64,000 nt of DNA from Alkalimarinus coralli (GCF_023650515.1 NZ_CP096016.1:4453501-4517500), one strand, 5' to 3'; shown: positions 10,764 to 21,589, counted from the first letter of the stretch. Notes: a model not told the origin generated them from the letters alone. Program-made: numbers and translations.

Positions 10764-11510
10764 CTAATTCATCGCCGCCAGCCGGGGTAAGCGGTGCCCT
10801 TCTCGGCTGAGATAGTAGGTCATCAGTACACCGCCGTTCATATCAATCTCTCGTGTATAAAACGCTTCAGTATCTGCAAACCCTGCTACGGCATTTATCT
10901 CGCTGAGAAATGCGGTTTCAGCCTCTTGATTGGCGTGTGCAATGTCAATGCGGCACATCGTTGCTCGACAGCTGAGATTCGCGAGCGAACTTTGACTAAA
11001 TAGTTCACTCTCTAGCGCCGAGTGAATAGCGTCCTCCGCTTGTGGGTACCAGCTTGTATCATCCTCCTGACGACTGAGTTCTCGCTCAAGGTGCCAGACA
11101 ATATTCTGCATCTGCTCTAACTCATTCTGCTTGGAATCAGCTGCTTCTGTGATTTGGTCGTCTGTTAATTGGTAGACAACATCTGCAACGCCCTGTTCCG
11201 TTCTGACTGTTACAGGCTCATCTACAACCGGCAAGGTGTTGCTCTCATGATGTTCAGTTTGGGGTTCTGAGCGCAGTTTTTGGCTCTCTTTAGAGACTGC
11301 TGGTGCAGCGTTTCGAGGTTGAGTTTCAGTATGTTTGATCGCATGGACGAGTTCTTCCAGCTTTTGGTTAATGGCTGCCATATCATTTTTGTACGTGTTT
11401 GCGCTAACGAACGGTTGGCTGTTATCTGTCTGACTTATTAATATCCAACTGATTAGCATGCCACTCGCGACCAGCGTCGCAGTGAGACAGTGATGGGGTT
11501 TAATGTTCAT
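10764..11510 (-). CDS. Membrane-anchored periplasmic protein, unknown function
   Basis: About 248 aa. ATG 11510 is preceded by a strong ribosome-binding site (aggagg). One N-terminal hydrophobic segment (residues 10-28) is followed by a Gln/Glu-rich helical part that may form a coiled coil (residues 45-150). A C-terminal domain with two cysteines in 'LSCRATMCRIDIAH' could form a disulfide in the periplasm. The C-terminal part resembles small domains found after membrane anchors in many marine gammaproteobacteria, but I cannot name the family. It shares strand with the next two exported-protein genes upstream. Confidence 0.7.
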   Translation of the reverse strand: MNIKPHHCLTATLVASGMLISWILISQTDNSQPFVSANTYKNDMAAINQKLEELVHAIKHTETQPRNAAPAVSKESQKLRSEPQTEHHESNTLPVVDEPVTVRTEQGVADVVYQLTDDQITEAADSKQNELEQMQNIVWHLERELSRQEDDTSWYPQAEDAIHSALESELFSQSSLANLSCRATMCRIDIAHANQEAETAFLSEINAVAGFADTEAFYTREIDMNGGVLMTYYLSREGHRLPRLAAMN

Positions 11511-11640
11511 ATGGTCCTCCTGAATTGGCATCGGTAAGTGATGTTATTTTGTGTAGGGCGCGACAGCACCAGAAAAAGAGGGGGAGCTAACCTTGGCGCC
11601 AACACTGTTGATGCCCGTAAAGGTCTCGCTCCCTGTGAGA

Positions 11641-12132
11641 CTAGTTTTCATCCATGCGGTATGAAATCAGTCTGGATTTTGCACCATTGGTCGAGGGGGC
11701 TATTGCACACCAGAAATAGTAATGGCCACCATTAACATCCGATATTGGTGTGTAAGATAGCGTTTTGTAGCCGCTACCTGAGGCAGATTTATATTGTGAA
11801 TAGCCGTATGTGCCATAAATACTTCTGGCATTTAGCGTGCAGGCAGACGTAGACGAGCTGGCATTGTACAGCCTGACATAGGCATCATTGATGCCGCCAT
11901 AAATGCTGTCTCTTACGATAGGGCACTCCGCCGTTAAAGACCCGGTTGTTGAGTCATTTCTAAGCGCGCCACCACCCACAGACCCGACACCCAGTGATTT
12001 TTGGCAGGCAATGCCTGCAATCACCTTACCGTCTTCTGCATGGGCTGGCGTCAGCAATGCAGGTGCAAAGCACAATAAGGCTATCGCGAATAACGGGGTC
12101 ATCCACTCATTCATTTTATGATTGATCGACAT
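11641..12132 (-). CDS. Small secreted protein with signal peptide
   Basis: A 163-aa protein. ATG 12132 follows a 'gaggaac' ribosome-binding site. Residues 1-32 form a signal peptide ending in PAHA, followed by a Gly/Ser/Tyr-rich mature domain. Four mature cysteines (in IACQKS, AECPIV, SACTLN and FWCAIA) could form two disulfides. This composition suits a small extracellular beta-rich protein. I know no function. It is followed by 130 bp without a gene and then the anchored protein at 10764-11510. Confidence 0.65.
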   Translation of the reverse strand: MSINHKMNEWMTPLFAIALLCFAPALLTPAHAEDGKVIAGIACQKSLGVGSVGGGALRNDSTTGSLTAECPIVRDSIYGGINDAYVRLYNASSSTSACTLNARSIYGTYGYSQYKSASGSGYKTLSYTPISDVNGGHYYFWCAIAPSTNGAKSRLISYRMDEN

Positions 12133-12438
12133 AACTTGTTCCTCAGTAAAGATAATTAATGTGTTTGTTGTAGCCTGTCAGGGCTAGCAAGGTAGGCTTT
12201 TGCACAGCATGTGCCAGAACAATGTGGCTTGTCTCAATGTTTCTATATTGCTGTTTTATAGGTAATAAAAATTATTCGAGACGAGGCCAGAGATTAATTT
12301 TGTTGGTGTCTTTTTAACAAAATTTAAGATTGTATTTGTCGTAGCAAACACTTTTCTAACGAGTCGTTGTGAGCTAGAGAATAAATATGGAGAGAGGGGC
12401 CCAATTGCATGGGCGTAAAGTACTGATACTTGAAGCGC
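12133..12438. other. Intergenic region, no gene seen
   Basis: The 306-bp gap lies between the start of the small secreted protein and the stop of the AraC-type regulator. It is AT-rich in its middle (12240-12350) and probably holds the secreted-protein promoter. I find no open frame, hairpin with a T-run or repeat that I would call. Confidence 0.5.
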
Positions 12439-13458
12439 TTAGGTGGGTAAGCGCAATGATTCCTGCATCAAGGGGGCAGCGCGGTATTCTCCAACGGTCA
12501 TTCCTGTTTGTTTTTTAAAAAATTGGCGGAAGCTATGTGCATTTACAAATCCTAACTCCGCAGAGATATCTTCCAGGTTGTTGTATCCTTGCTCAAAATG
12601 TTCTTTTGCGCGCTGGATGCGCACCGAATTTTTCAGCAAACTAAAGGTCAGCCCAAAGTCTTTCAGTTTGCGCTGCAAGGAGCGAGGGCTCATATGCATG
12701 TGTGAAGCAAGATCTTCAATACCAAAGTCTTCGTTATCCAACTGGGTACTTAACTGTACGCTCACTTCGGCGACGAAGTTTGATGAGTTCTTAGTCTTTT
12801 CTGCCGCTTTTTGCTGGAGTGCCAGGCTGGCTTCGCGGTCGTGAGTCTTGAAGGGGGCATATAACACGTCAGTCGATATAAAAATGGCATCGGTATCGCA
12901 GTCATGAATAACCGGACAGCCAAAGTATTCGTTATATTTATCATGGTGCGGGGTTATACCATGACGAAAATGAATTTTGATTGGCGTGAATTCCAGCCCG
13001 GTTACATCCCGCACTCGATGCAGGATGCAACTAAACAGTCCCTCCGCATAGAAATATTTGTCCCCGATGGGAAAGCCGTCCCGACTTTGGTATTTAATCG
13101 CCGCAACATCGCCTTGTTCAGATACTGCGAGGTCTACCGAGGGATGCAATATCCATTTATTAATTGAGAGTAGTTCTACCGCATTGTTCAAATTTTCGGC
13201 GGTATAGGCGAGTGTTAAGTAATCATCGATGGATTCCGGGATAAATGTTCTGGCAAAAATAATGGCTAAGTCGGTTCTGCCTGTACCTTTCTCCATCGCC
13301 TCCATCAATCGCTCGATGTCATCTGGTGTTACCCCTTGCTTTTTCACTAACTGTTCAAATAGCTGGATGTTCTTCGGTAAGTCTTTAAAAGATAGCCCGA
13401 CTGACATTGCCGACTCAATAATAAGTTTTACTACCTGCCATGGAAATTTTGGCGCCAT
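12439..13458 (-). CDS. AraC-family transcriptional regulator
   Basis: A 339-aa regulator with an N-terminal ligand-sensing domain of the AraC 'arabinose-binding-like' OruR/ArgR type (residues 1-200). The C-terminal AraC/XylS double helix-turn-helix lies at about residues 235-330 (EDLASHMHMSPRSLQRKL, then EDISAELGFVNAHSFRQFFK). The frame opens at GTG 13476, but AGAGGT sits correctly for ATG 13458. A 10-bp perfect inverted repeat lies 86 bp upstream, and its half-sequence recurs upstream of the next gene, which suggests auto- and cross-regulation. A mutated, truncated copy of codons in this gene's central part occurs at 17851-18074. Confidence 0.92.
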   Translation of the reverse strand: MAPKFPWQVVKLIIESAMSVGLSFKDLPKNIQLFEQLVKKQGVTPDDIERLMEAMEKGTGRTDLAIIFARTFIPESIDDYLTLAYTAENLNNAVELLSINKWILHPSVDLAVSEQGDVAAIKYQSRDGFPIGDKYFYAEGLFSCILHRVRDVTGLEFTPIKIHFRHGITPHHDKYNEYFGCPVIHDCDTDAIFISTDVLYAPFKTHDREASLALQQKAAEKTKNSSNFVAEVSVQLSTQLDNEDFGIEDLASHMHMSPRSLQRKLKDFGLTFSLLKNSVRIQRAKEHFEQGYNNLEDISAELGFVNAHSFRQFFKKQTGMTVGEYRAAPLMQESLRLPT

Positions 13459-13543
13459 TCTTATACCTCTGAGCACATCAGATGGCAGCCTGTTATTATT
13501 GTTTTCTTATCGCTTTGCGGTTTGATTACACCGACTGGCTGCC

Positions 13544-13572
13544 TAATAGTTGATTAAATTGGTCAACTATTA
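13544..13572. promoter_or_regulatory. Operator-like inverted repeat upstream of the AraC regulator
   Basis: Perfect 10-bp arms, taatagttga (13544-13553) and tcaactatta (13563-13572), are separated by 9 bp. The element sits 86-114 bp upstream of the regulator's start codon. The right arm is repeated exactly at 14801-14810 upstream of the exported-protein gene. Binding by the AraC protein itself is inferred. Confidence 0.5.
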
Positions 13573-13612
13573 TAGCCGTTCTAATGTAAAAAACCGTGCA
13601 CCTGTACATAAA

Positions 13613-14743
13613 TCAAAACAAACCATTTCCGCGATCGATGTATTCGGTTCTTGCTCTTGGGGTTCCCTGTGTAGCGCTGAGTGTGTCCATCTCAAGCACC
13701 CCGGCAGGCACGTTTAAGAAAGCACCTTTGACGGTCTGCATGTAGGACTCTTCGGTATTGCCGGCTCTATAATTTTGATTCCACTCTAGCGGCCGAGTCT
13801 GAAACGATAGAAACATACCGTCAGCAGGCCCTGCCAGGTTACCATTCTCGTCTCTAGCGCCAACCCACAGCGACTGAAACTGGGTCAGCGGAAAGCAGAC
13901 ATCGGCCGCTGCGACCATGCAATTCTGAGCGGGTAGTTCAACCGCTGCCAGGCCCGTGTCGGCGCGCATGCTCTCACCGTTTTTGATACCTGTATACATT
14001 GCCCGGGCTTCATCAATTTCACCCACGAGTGATGAGGGGGATGTGTCTTCGCCATAGACTAAATCAGCACCGTTGACGACTTCAACTGATCCCAATAAAG
14101 GTGACAACGCTAACTGCGTGCATAAATCCTCGGCCAGCTCGCATGTTCCCAGCTGGTTTGCAACATAGTCTAGGTTTGTTCGAATCGTGCTATGTACAGC
14201 GCCGGTAAGACTCAGGATATTGCCAGACATCATCCCTTCTGCCTTACCGTAACCGATGCGCAAGCCGATGGGGGTTGGTTTACCGTCAATCTCTTCTAGT
14301 GCAAATTCAATATAGGGGTCAAGCATCCGGAAAGGAACAAGTTCTCCGTTCTTATAGGCAGAACCGTCCGGCTTCACCGGTTTGGGCATCAAAGGGTTCA
14401 ATGAATAGTAAGCTTCGTCATAGATATGCCCCATAGAAAAGTTCTCTATCAGGATGTCCGCTGCCTGAACCTCCCAGTCATTTCGTTTTTCATCCCAGCG
14501 CGGGTACTTACCTAACTCCATCACGTCTGCATTGATTTGCGTTTCAATATCGACCCCTAACTGTGCCCGAATATAATTGACCGATTCGTCGGTGGGTCGT
14601 TGGTAGCGGTCTACTTGCAGATATGCTTGCCCTACCACATTGGACATGGTCATATCATCCAGCGCTTTTAACTCGGCCTCGGCAGGTATCGCGAACCCTG
14701 TTAATAAAATACTTGTTGCCGCACTATGAAACCGTTTCATCAT
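13613..14743 (-). CDS. Exported protein of the DUF6160-like type
   Basis: A 376-aa protein with a signal peptide (residues 1-23, ending PAEA). It then has the segment LKALDDMTMSNVVGQAYLQVD, the kind of 'D..MS.V.GQA' opening seen in a family of secreted or outer-membrane proteins of Pseudomonas, Acinetobacter and Marinobacter relatives. Function is not established. The rest is beta-rich with two or three cysteine pairs. The start is supported by 'gagggagtgag' just upstream. It shares an operator-like decamer with the AraC gene on its 3' side, so the two probably form one regulatory unit. The family name is from memory and moderately sure. Confidence 0.65.
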   Translation of the reverse strand: MMKRFHSAATSILLTGFAIPAEAELKALDDMTMSNVVGQAYLQVDRYQRPTDESVNYIRAQLGVDIETQINADVMELGKYPRWDEKRNDWEVQAADILIENFSMGHIYDEAYYSLNPLMPKPVKPDGSAYKNGELVPFRMLDPYIEFALEEIDGKPTPIGLRIGYGKAEGMMSGNILSLTGAVHSTIRTNLDYVANQLGTCELAEDLCTQLALSPLLGSVEVVNGADLVYGEDTSPSSLVGEIDEARAMYTGIKNGESMRADTGLAAVELPAQNCMVAAADVCFPLTQFQSLWVGARDENGNLAGPADGMFLSFQTRPLEWNQNYRAGNTEESYMQTVKGAFLNVPAGVLEMDTLSATQGTPRARTEYIDRGNGLF

Positions 14744-14800
14744 CTCACTCCCTCGCTGTTATTGCGTTCAATGAGGGCACTTTATTCCATAGTAATTTAG

Positions 14801-14810
14801 TCAACTATTA
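14801..14810. promoter_or_regulatory. Second copy of the AraC-locus operator decamer
   Basis: The sequence tcaactatta is identical to the right arm of the inverted repeat at 13563-13572 and is preceded by a similar AT tract (aattta against ttaaatt). It lies 58-67 bp upstream of the exported-protein start at 14743. The left arm is not conserved here. Confidence 0.4.
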
Positions 14811-15000
14811 GCAGGGACGACAGATATATACTCAAATACGTCAAAAGGGTACAAATGTGCGAGGGGTCTCATATGGGGACAAGGCACGCGCCGAACAAAG
14901 GAGGTTAATAATTGTTCTTAACCTTAGGCTCGCATACTCACAAAACAATAAAGTACCATTCGCTTTTGACCCCCTAAACTAAAATGGTTAATGTTTCCCT

Positions 15001-15717
15001 ATGAATGAATTATTCAACATATTGCTACTCACATTACTTGCCGGTTTGGCGATGCCTTTTGGGGCTGCCATTGCCGGTATAGAGCGAATAAGGCCGCTGT
15101 GGTTAGAAGAAGAACTAAGACACAGCATCATTGCTTTTGGTGGCGGCGCGTTGCTCTCCGCTGTAGCGCTGGTGCTGGTGCCCGAAGGCGCAGCTGGGCT
15201 GAGCACCTTAGCTGCAAGCGCGTGTTTTATCGCAGGTGGGATTGGCTTTATGCTCATCGATATTGTACTGGCCAAGAGTCAAACATCAGCCAGCCAGTTA
15301 ACCGCGATGTTAGCTGACTTTGTGCCAGAGTCCATTGCACTGGGTTCCGCTTTTGCCTCTGGTGGGAATGGCGCGGTGCTGCTGGTCGCGCTGATCGCAC
15401 TACAAAACCTGCCAGAAGGTTTTAACGCCTATCGCGAGTTAAAACAAAGCTCAAGTTATAGTGGTTTAAAAGTTATATCACTATTTACCATGATGGCCTT
15501 TCTCGGACCATTGGCCGCCGCAATGGGCTACTTATGGTTGGTTGAATTTCCCTTTGTGGTTAACGGTATTATGCTTTTTGCCGCAGGCGGGATTCTTTAC
15601 AGCGTATTTCAGGATATAGCGCCCCAAGCCAAACTAGAACGACACTGGGCACCAGCCATGGGGGCGGTGCTGGGTTTTAGTTTGGGTATCGTTGGTTTTA
15701 TGCTGACTCATCATTAG
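15001..15717 (+). CDS. ZIP family divalent metal transporter
   Basis: A 238-aa inner-membrane protein with about eight transmembrane segments. The two metal-binding helices are visible as DFVPESIALG and LQNLPEGFNAY, corresponding to the HNxxEG-like and HxxPEG motifs of ZIP carriers with the first histidine changed. Such carriers import Zn, Fe or Mn. Which metal is used here cannot be read. The gene is convergent with the sulfatase, and a hairpin terminator separates them. A 74-bp copy of its 3' end sits in the scar at 18071-18144. Confidence 0.85.
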   Translation: MNELFNILLLTLLAGLAMPFGAAIAGIERIRPLWLEEELRHSIIAFGGGALLSAVALVLVPEGAAGLSTLAASACFIAGGIGFMLIDIVLAKSQTSASQLTAMLADFVPESIALGSAFASGGNGAVLLVALIALQNLPEGFNAYRELKQSSSYSGLKVISLFTMMAFLGPLAAAMGYLWLVEFPFVVNGIMLFAAGGILYSVFQDIAPQAKLERHWAPAMGAVLGFSLGIVGFMLTHH

Positions 15718-15851
15718 GTTGATGTCTAGAGATACCTGGGAAGTCCACACTACCTTCTATTTAAAGGATCGAGAGCCTGGGATATTACGTCATAAAGAAT
15801 ATTCTAGAATTGATCGACAGGGCAGAAAGTACGGTCATAACATCAATAGTT

Positions 15852-15888
15852 ATGACTATCCTTATATTTCATAGGATAGTCATTTTTC
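15852..15888. terminator. Terminator between the ZIP gene and the sulfatase
   Basis: Arms atgactatcc (15852-15861) and ggatagtcat (15874-15883) pair perfectly and are followed by ttttctt on the plus strand. It serves the plus-strand ZIP gene and could act in both directions. Confidence 0.7.
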
Positions 15889-15904
15889 TTGACCCGCTAG
15901 AGTG

Positions 15905-17638
15905 CTAGTGAACGTCTTTTCGTTTGCTGTTTTTTATGGCCTGCTCAAATGGGTTGTAGCCCTCAGGCACAGGCACTACGTTGTTTTCTTTTTCATAATC
16001 CTGGTAGGCCGCGAGCAATTCAGCAGCAAGTTTTGGTTTCTGGTTAGTTAGATCATGAAGTTCGGATGGGTCGGATTCAATATCATAGAGCTCCCATTGC
16101 CCGGTTCCTTTTGGGGGGAGATTTTGAACCAGTTTATATTTCCCACGAAAAACTGCACTGCTTCCTGCAAGTTCATAACCAATACTTTCATCGTCTTCAT
16201 GAACCTGTGGTTTTATACTTGTAAGTACACTCCACATGCTTTTGCCATCGGGCGCATGGATTTTCTTCCCTTTGTAAGCAGTACCAGGGTTGTCAACGCC
16301 AGCTATTTCCAGAACGGTAGGTACAATGTCTTTAACAAACGCGAATTTGTTATTAGATTCTCCCGCTGCGATTTTGCCCGGATATTTCGCAATGAACGGA
16401 ACCCTGAGGCCGCCTTCTGTGGAGAACGTTTTGAAGTAGCTGGTTGGCGCAACGGATGCGGCAGCCCAGCCGGGGCCATAGTCAGCAAAAGAACCTTTCT
16501 GCCCCATCGAAGAGTAATCTCCTTTATAGTCTTCCATGATGGAGTATTGATACATTTTTTTGTACCAGTCTCGGTATTCAGGCGTAATGGGGAATTGATT
16601 TGGGTCAGCGCCATTATCAGACAAAAACAGAATCAGGGTGTTTTCAGCTTCACCAATGCTTTCTAAGTAAGAAAGAAGCTTTCCGATGTTTGAGTCCATG
16701 TTGTCCAACATTCCTGCATAAGTCTGCATGCGTCGAGCATTAAACTTTTTTTCTTCATCATTTAGTGAGTCCCATGGGGAAATCTTGTAATCCTCGAAGG
16801 TTGTTTTCGCTAGCCCTTCGTCAAGCTTTACATCCTTAGAAATAATCCCAAGTTCTTTTTGCCGTTCAAGGCGTGATTTACGTAAGGCTTCGTATCCTTC
16901 ATCGTACACCCCATTATATTTATCAATAAACTGTTTAGGTGCTTGATGGGGATAATGGACAGCTTGATAGGCAACATAAGCAAAAAAAGGTTTGCCATCT
17001 ATTCTGTTTGCCTCAATATTGCCGATAATGCGTTGAGTGTAAAAATCAGAAGAAAAATATCCCTCGGTTGGAAGCTTTACCGGTTTCCCGTTTTCAAAAT
17101 AATGAACCGCTTTATACATAGGTGCGTATGGTTGTTCGACCCAGTTGTCGGCTCCACTTTCCATAAGTGCAAATGTTTTTTCAAATCCCTGAGAATGTGG
17201 GAGGGTTTCTTTTGTATGCCCAAGATGCCACTTTCCAGCCATGTAGGTGTGATAACCTTCATCACGTAATAATGATGCTACTGTAACAACCTTATCATTA
17301 AGGTGGCCTTCGTAATCTGGTTTGCCAAACTGATTATCTGCTTGTATTTCTAACATGTTGCCCATTCCGGCAAGATGATTGTCTACCCCTGTCATTAACA
17401 TGGTCCGAGTAGGAGAACATGCAGCCCCCACATGGAAATTAGTAAAATGGATTCCCTCTCGTGCCAGTTGATCAATGTGTGGCGTGTCGATTTCACTACC
17501 AAAAGCACCAATGTCGCCAAAACCCATATCATCAGCAAGCAGTATAATAACATTTGGGCGGTTCTCTGCTGCTGAGCACGACATAGAGATTATTGCAACT
17601 GACAGCACTGCTAACGATTTTTTTAATAATTTTTTCAT
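15905..17638 (-). CDS. Type I arylsulfatase (exported)
   Basis: Hydrolyses sulfate esters in the periplasm or outside. This 577-aa protein has a signal peptide (residues 1-23), then the metal-site opening NVIILLADDMGFGDIGAFG. The catalytic signature is CSPTRTMLMTG at about residues 73-83, whose Cys is converted to formylglycine. The second signature GYHTYMAGKWHLGH and the DNGAD metal site further on are also intact. This makes it a cysteine-type sulfatase of the AtsA kind. Activity needs a formylglycine-generating enzyme, and no such gene is present in this window. The gene stands alone between the ZIP gene and a duplication scar, which fits an acquired accessory function for marine sulfated glycans. 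Confidence 0.92.
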   Translation of the reverse strand: MKKLLKKSLAVLSVAIISMSCSAAENRPNVIILLADDMGFGDIGAFGSEIDTPHIDQLAREGIHFTNFHVGAACSPTRTMLMTGVDNHLAGMGNMLEIQADNQFGKPDYEGHLNDKVVTVASLLRDEGYHTYMAGKWHLGHTKETLPHSQGFEKTFALMESGADNWVEQPYAPMYKAVHYFENGKPVKLPTEGYFSSDFYTQRIIGNIEANRIDGKPFFAYVAYQAVHYPHQAPKQFIDKYNGVYDEGYEALRKSRLERQKELGIISKDVKLDEGLAKTTFEDYKISPWDSLNDEEKKFNARRMQTYAGMLDNMDSNIGKLLSYLESIGEAENTLILFLSDNGADPNQFPITPEYRDWYKKMYQYSIMEDYKGDYSSMGQKGSFADYGPGWAAASVAPTSYFKTFSTEGGLRVPFIAKYPGKIAAGESNNKFAFVKDIVPTVLEIAGVDNPGTAYKGKKIHAPDGKSMWSVLTSIKPQVHEDDESIGYELAGSSAVFRGKYKLVQNLPPKGTGQWELYDIESDPSELHDLTNQKPKLAAELLAAYQDYEKENNVVPVPEGYNPFEQAIKNSKRKDVH

Positions 17639-17850
17639 GCAGTTAATTCCTTTATTATTGGTGTGAGTAATATAACGATGGCACTTCCTAAATTAATCAT
17701 TAAATCGCCATTACTATACTAGCACCTAAATATTAACCCTGAAAAATCTGGCAGGTTGTTTTGACGTGGTTGGCAATGAGCAGTGCTGTTGATATACAAA
17801 CTATACCGCCGGAGCTGTTTACTAAATTCCACGTCAGCATTCGAAATAAT

Positions 17851-18144
17851 ATGAATAATCGGACAGCCAAAGTATTCGTTATATTTATCATGGTGCGGGG
17901 TTGTACCATGACGAAAATGAACTTTGATTGGCGTGAATTCCAGCCCGGTTACATCCCGCACTCGATGCAGGGTGCAACTAAATAGTCCCTCTGCATAGAG
18001 TTATTTGTCTCCGATGGGAAAACCGTCCCGACTTTGGTATTTAATCGCCGCGACATCGCCTTGTTCAGATACTGGGCTCCAGCCATGGGCGCGGTGCTGG
18101 GTTTTAGTTTGGGTATCGTTGGTTTTATGGTTAGTCACCATTGA
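17851..18144. pseudogene. Chimeric duplication scar: AraC fragment joined to ZIP 3' end
   Basis: Bases 17851-18074 repeat 12904-13127, the middle of the AraC-type regulator in the same orientation, with roughly 94% identity by eye. At 'actg' (18071-18074) the match switches to the ZIP gene, so that 18071-18144 repeats 15644-15717 and ends with its own stop codon. The parental interval of about 2.5 kb between these points, including the exported-protein gene, is missing. Frames over the scar are broken, so neither part should be functional. Confidence 0.85.
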
Positions 18145-18302
18145 GTGTGGGGGGCAGTGCCACCAACCGATCATCAATTGGCTGGTGACAAATCTGAGTT
18201 ATCTAGTTTTATCATCGATCTCTTTAATTTTTTCAAATACATAATTTGAATGTAATTGAGGTATCGTTTTGGCGACAGGCATTGTTTCAATGGGGCCTTA
18301 GG

Positions 18303-18767
18303 CTAGGCCTTTAAATGCGGTAATTGCTGTTTTATAGACGCAATGATTTCTTTCTGATGACCTCGAACAATTAGGTTGTTATCTTTTACAGCGTTATATA
18401 CCTGCTCTAAACAGCTATCTGTGAGCCAGCCTTTAAATACCTTATTGTAGTTTTGAATGACATCATCTCTAACTGATGTGTAATCGAAAGCTGCTTGTGA
18501 GTCTATACAATTAGCGAACGAATCGTGGTTTAGAAAAGTATGATCCTCTGCCAGAACGGGAACATGGAATCGATCAAGCTTTTTTCTAACGTAGAAGTCA
18601 TTAACGTGCGAGTTTATCAATAGCACTAGTAGACGCGGTTGTATTGATACAACGACAAGAAATTTATCCTTGGGTGGGGTAGTGAATGCGCAGTGCTTAT
18701 GAATTACGGCTCCTACTCTTAGATTTTTTGCGAGTAGTTCAGCAAATGAATGTGTATTTTCCGGCAT
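18303..18767 (-). CDS. Putative toxin partner of a Panacea-type antitoxin
   Basis: A 154-aa cytoplasmic protein starting 41 bp after the antitoxin-like gene stops, on the same strand. The middle has alternating hydrophobic strands (DKFLVVVSI, RLLVLLINS) and the segment DHTFLNHDSFANC, which loosely recalls SH3-barrel MazF/PemK-like proteins. A helical C-terminus of about 50 residues follows. I do not recognise the family with confidence, and the toxin role is inferred from gene pairing. Confidence 0.55.
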   Translation of the reverse strand: MPENTHSFAELLAKNLRVGAVIHKHCAFTTPPKDKFLVVVSIQPRLLVLLINSHVNDFYVRKKLDRFHVPVLAEDHTFLNHDSFANCIDSQAAFDYTSVRDDVIQNYNKVFKGWLTDSCLEQVYNAVKDNNLIVRGHQKEIIASIKQQLPHLKA

Positions 18768-18808
18768 GGCTCTCCCTTTCCGTAACGATCCCTCGATGTT
18801 GATTACGG

Positions 18809-19321
18809 CTAGGGGTGCCTATTTCTATGAAGCTCTAAAAGCTCGTCACTATTTTGAAGGGTGCTAATAATTAGCTCAACTGGAATTATCGAGTTTTTAC
18901 TTGTCTGCTTCCATGCGTCATCGTGACTCAAGTCTCCCAAATCACTATTTGCGCTAAGCTCAAGTATTTCATCAATGCACTCAAGATCAGAGCCGCTAAA
19001 CACATCTTCATCTGCATCCCTCAAGGGCAGAACCTTGTGATGTTCTTGAATTTGAATTGGGGTAGTAAGGGAGTGAGGAATTTTCCCGGCAGTACGGATC
19101 TGTTTGATTAAATCATATGCAATCGATGGAACGGGCCCTTTGGGCATAGCAGAATAGCTATCTTCGAAAATAAAACGCCCATAGCGCTCCATGTGAAGCT
19201 TGTCAGCCAAATAAAATACCTTGAGCACGTTGTATTCGTTTTTCTTTGGGGCGTGCGTAGCTATATAAGCAAATGCCTCAAGAATTTTGACGTACTTGTC
19301 TCTTGTGTCTAAGTTGCCCAT
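18809..19321 (-). CDS. Panacea-domain (DUF4065/SocA-like) antitoxin candidate
   Basis: A 170-aa protein. The segment LKVFYLADKLHMERYGRFIFEDSYSAMPKGPVPS at about residues 29-62 matches the Panacea domain, known from SocA and other antitoxins. Antitoxins of this domain neutralise many unrelated toxins, and some act as adaptors for proteolysis. Here it precedes a small gene of unknown type, the order commonly seen in such pairs. The pair lies between a duplication scar and the CAU tRNA, a position typical of accessory DNA. Confidence 0.75.
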   Translation of the reverse strand: MGNLDTRDKYVKILEAFAYIATHAPKKNEYNVLKVFYLADKLHMERYGRFIFEDSYSAMPKGPVPSIAYDLIKQIRTAGKIPHSLTTPIQIQEHHKVLPLRDADEDVFSGSDLECIDEILELSANSDLGDLSHDDAWKQTSKNSIIPVELIISTLQNSDELLELHRNRHP

Positions 19322-19471
19322 CTTAGGCCTACCTTAAATTTCCGTGCATTTTACTATGCTAAATAAGACAGTAGCGAGCCCGAATGGTTCGATAATATCA
19401 TTTAGCTTTATGCAAACTATAGGAGTTATACTGCTAGAAATAAAGGAAATACTGCTCATTTTAAGTGAAAA

Positions 19472-19548
19472 TGGTGCCCCCTCCCTGACTTGAACAGGGG
19501 ACCTACCGATTATGAGTCGGGCGCTCTAACCAACTGAGCTAAGGGGGC
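19472..19548 (-). tRNA. tRNA with CAU anticodon, probably tRNA-Ile2
   Basis: The complement folds into a 77-nt cloverleaf: acceptor GCCCCCT/AGGGGGC, D stem GCTC/GAGC, anticodon loop CTCATAA, T arm CCCTG-TTCAAGT-CAGGG, discriminator A and an encoded CCA. The 'gactCATaatcg' anticodon arm and 'cccctta' acceptor resemble ileX-type tRNAs, whose C34 is changed to lysidine, more than elongator tRNA-Met. Its place beside rpoD fits the same gene in Pseudomonas. Automatic tools may label it Met. Confidence 0.93.
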
Positions 19549-19577
19549 ACATTAAGCAGTTTTCTACGGTGTTACTG

Positions 19578-19612
19578 AAGAAAAGAAGGCGTCATTATAC
19601 TGATGACGCCTT
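19578..19612 (-). terminator. Rho-independent terminator of rpoD
   Basis: Read on the minus strand, aaggcgtcat and atgacgcctt form a perfect 10-bp stem around a 7-nt loop, followed by a T-rich stretch (cttttcttc). It begins 12 bases after the rpoD stop and separates the operon from the tRNA. Confidence 0.85.
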
Positions 19613-19624
19613 GTATTTCAATAG

Positions 19625-21463
<1,839 letters not shown>

Positions 21464-21589
21464 ATACACCCTTTCAGTTTGGTGATTGATCAAAAATCAA
21501 ACTGACATTATAGCTTGAATCACAAAGCCATGCCACTGAACGCAATATGGTGGCGATAATTTAGAATTCAAGTGAATGTCAGTGATTAA

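Noticed and set aside
16055..16666. Long open frame antisense to the sulfatase
   Set aside because: It lies wholly inside a well-supported gene and its product has no recognisable features.
17719..17961. 80-codon open frame resembling the AraC regulator
   Set aside because: It is a fragment inside the duplication scar with an unrelated C-terminus, not a gene.
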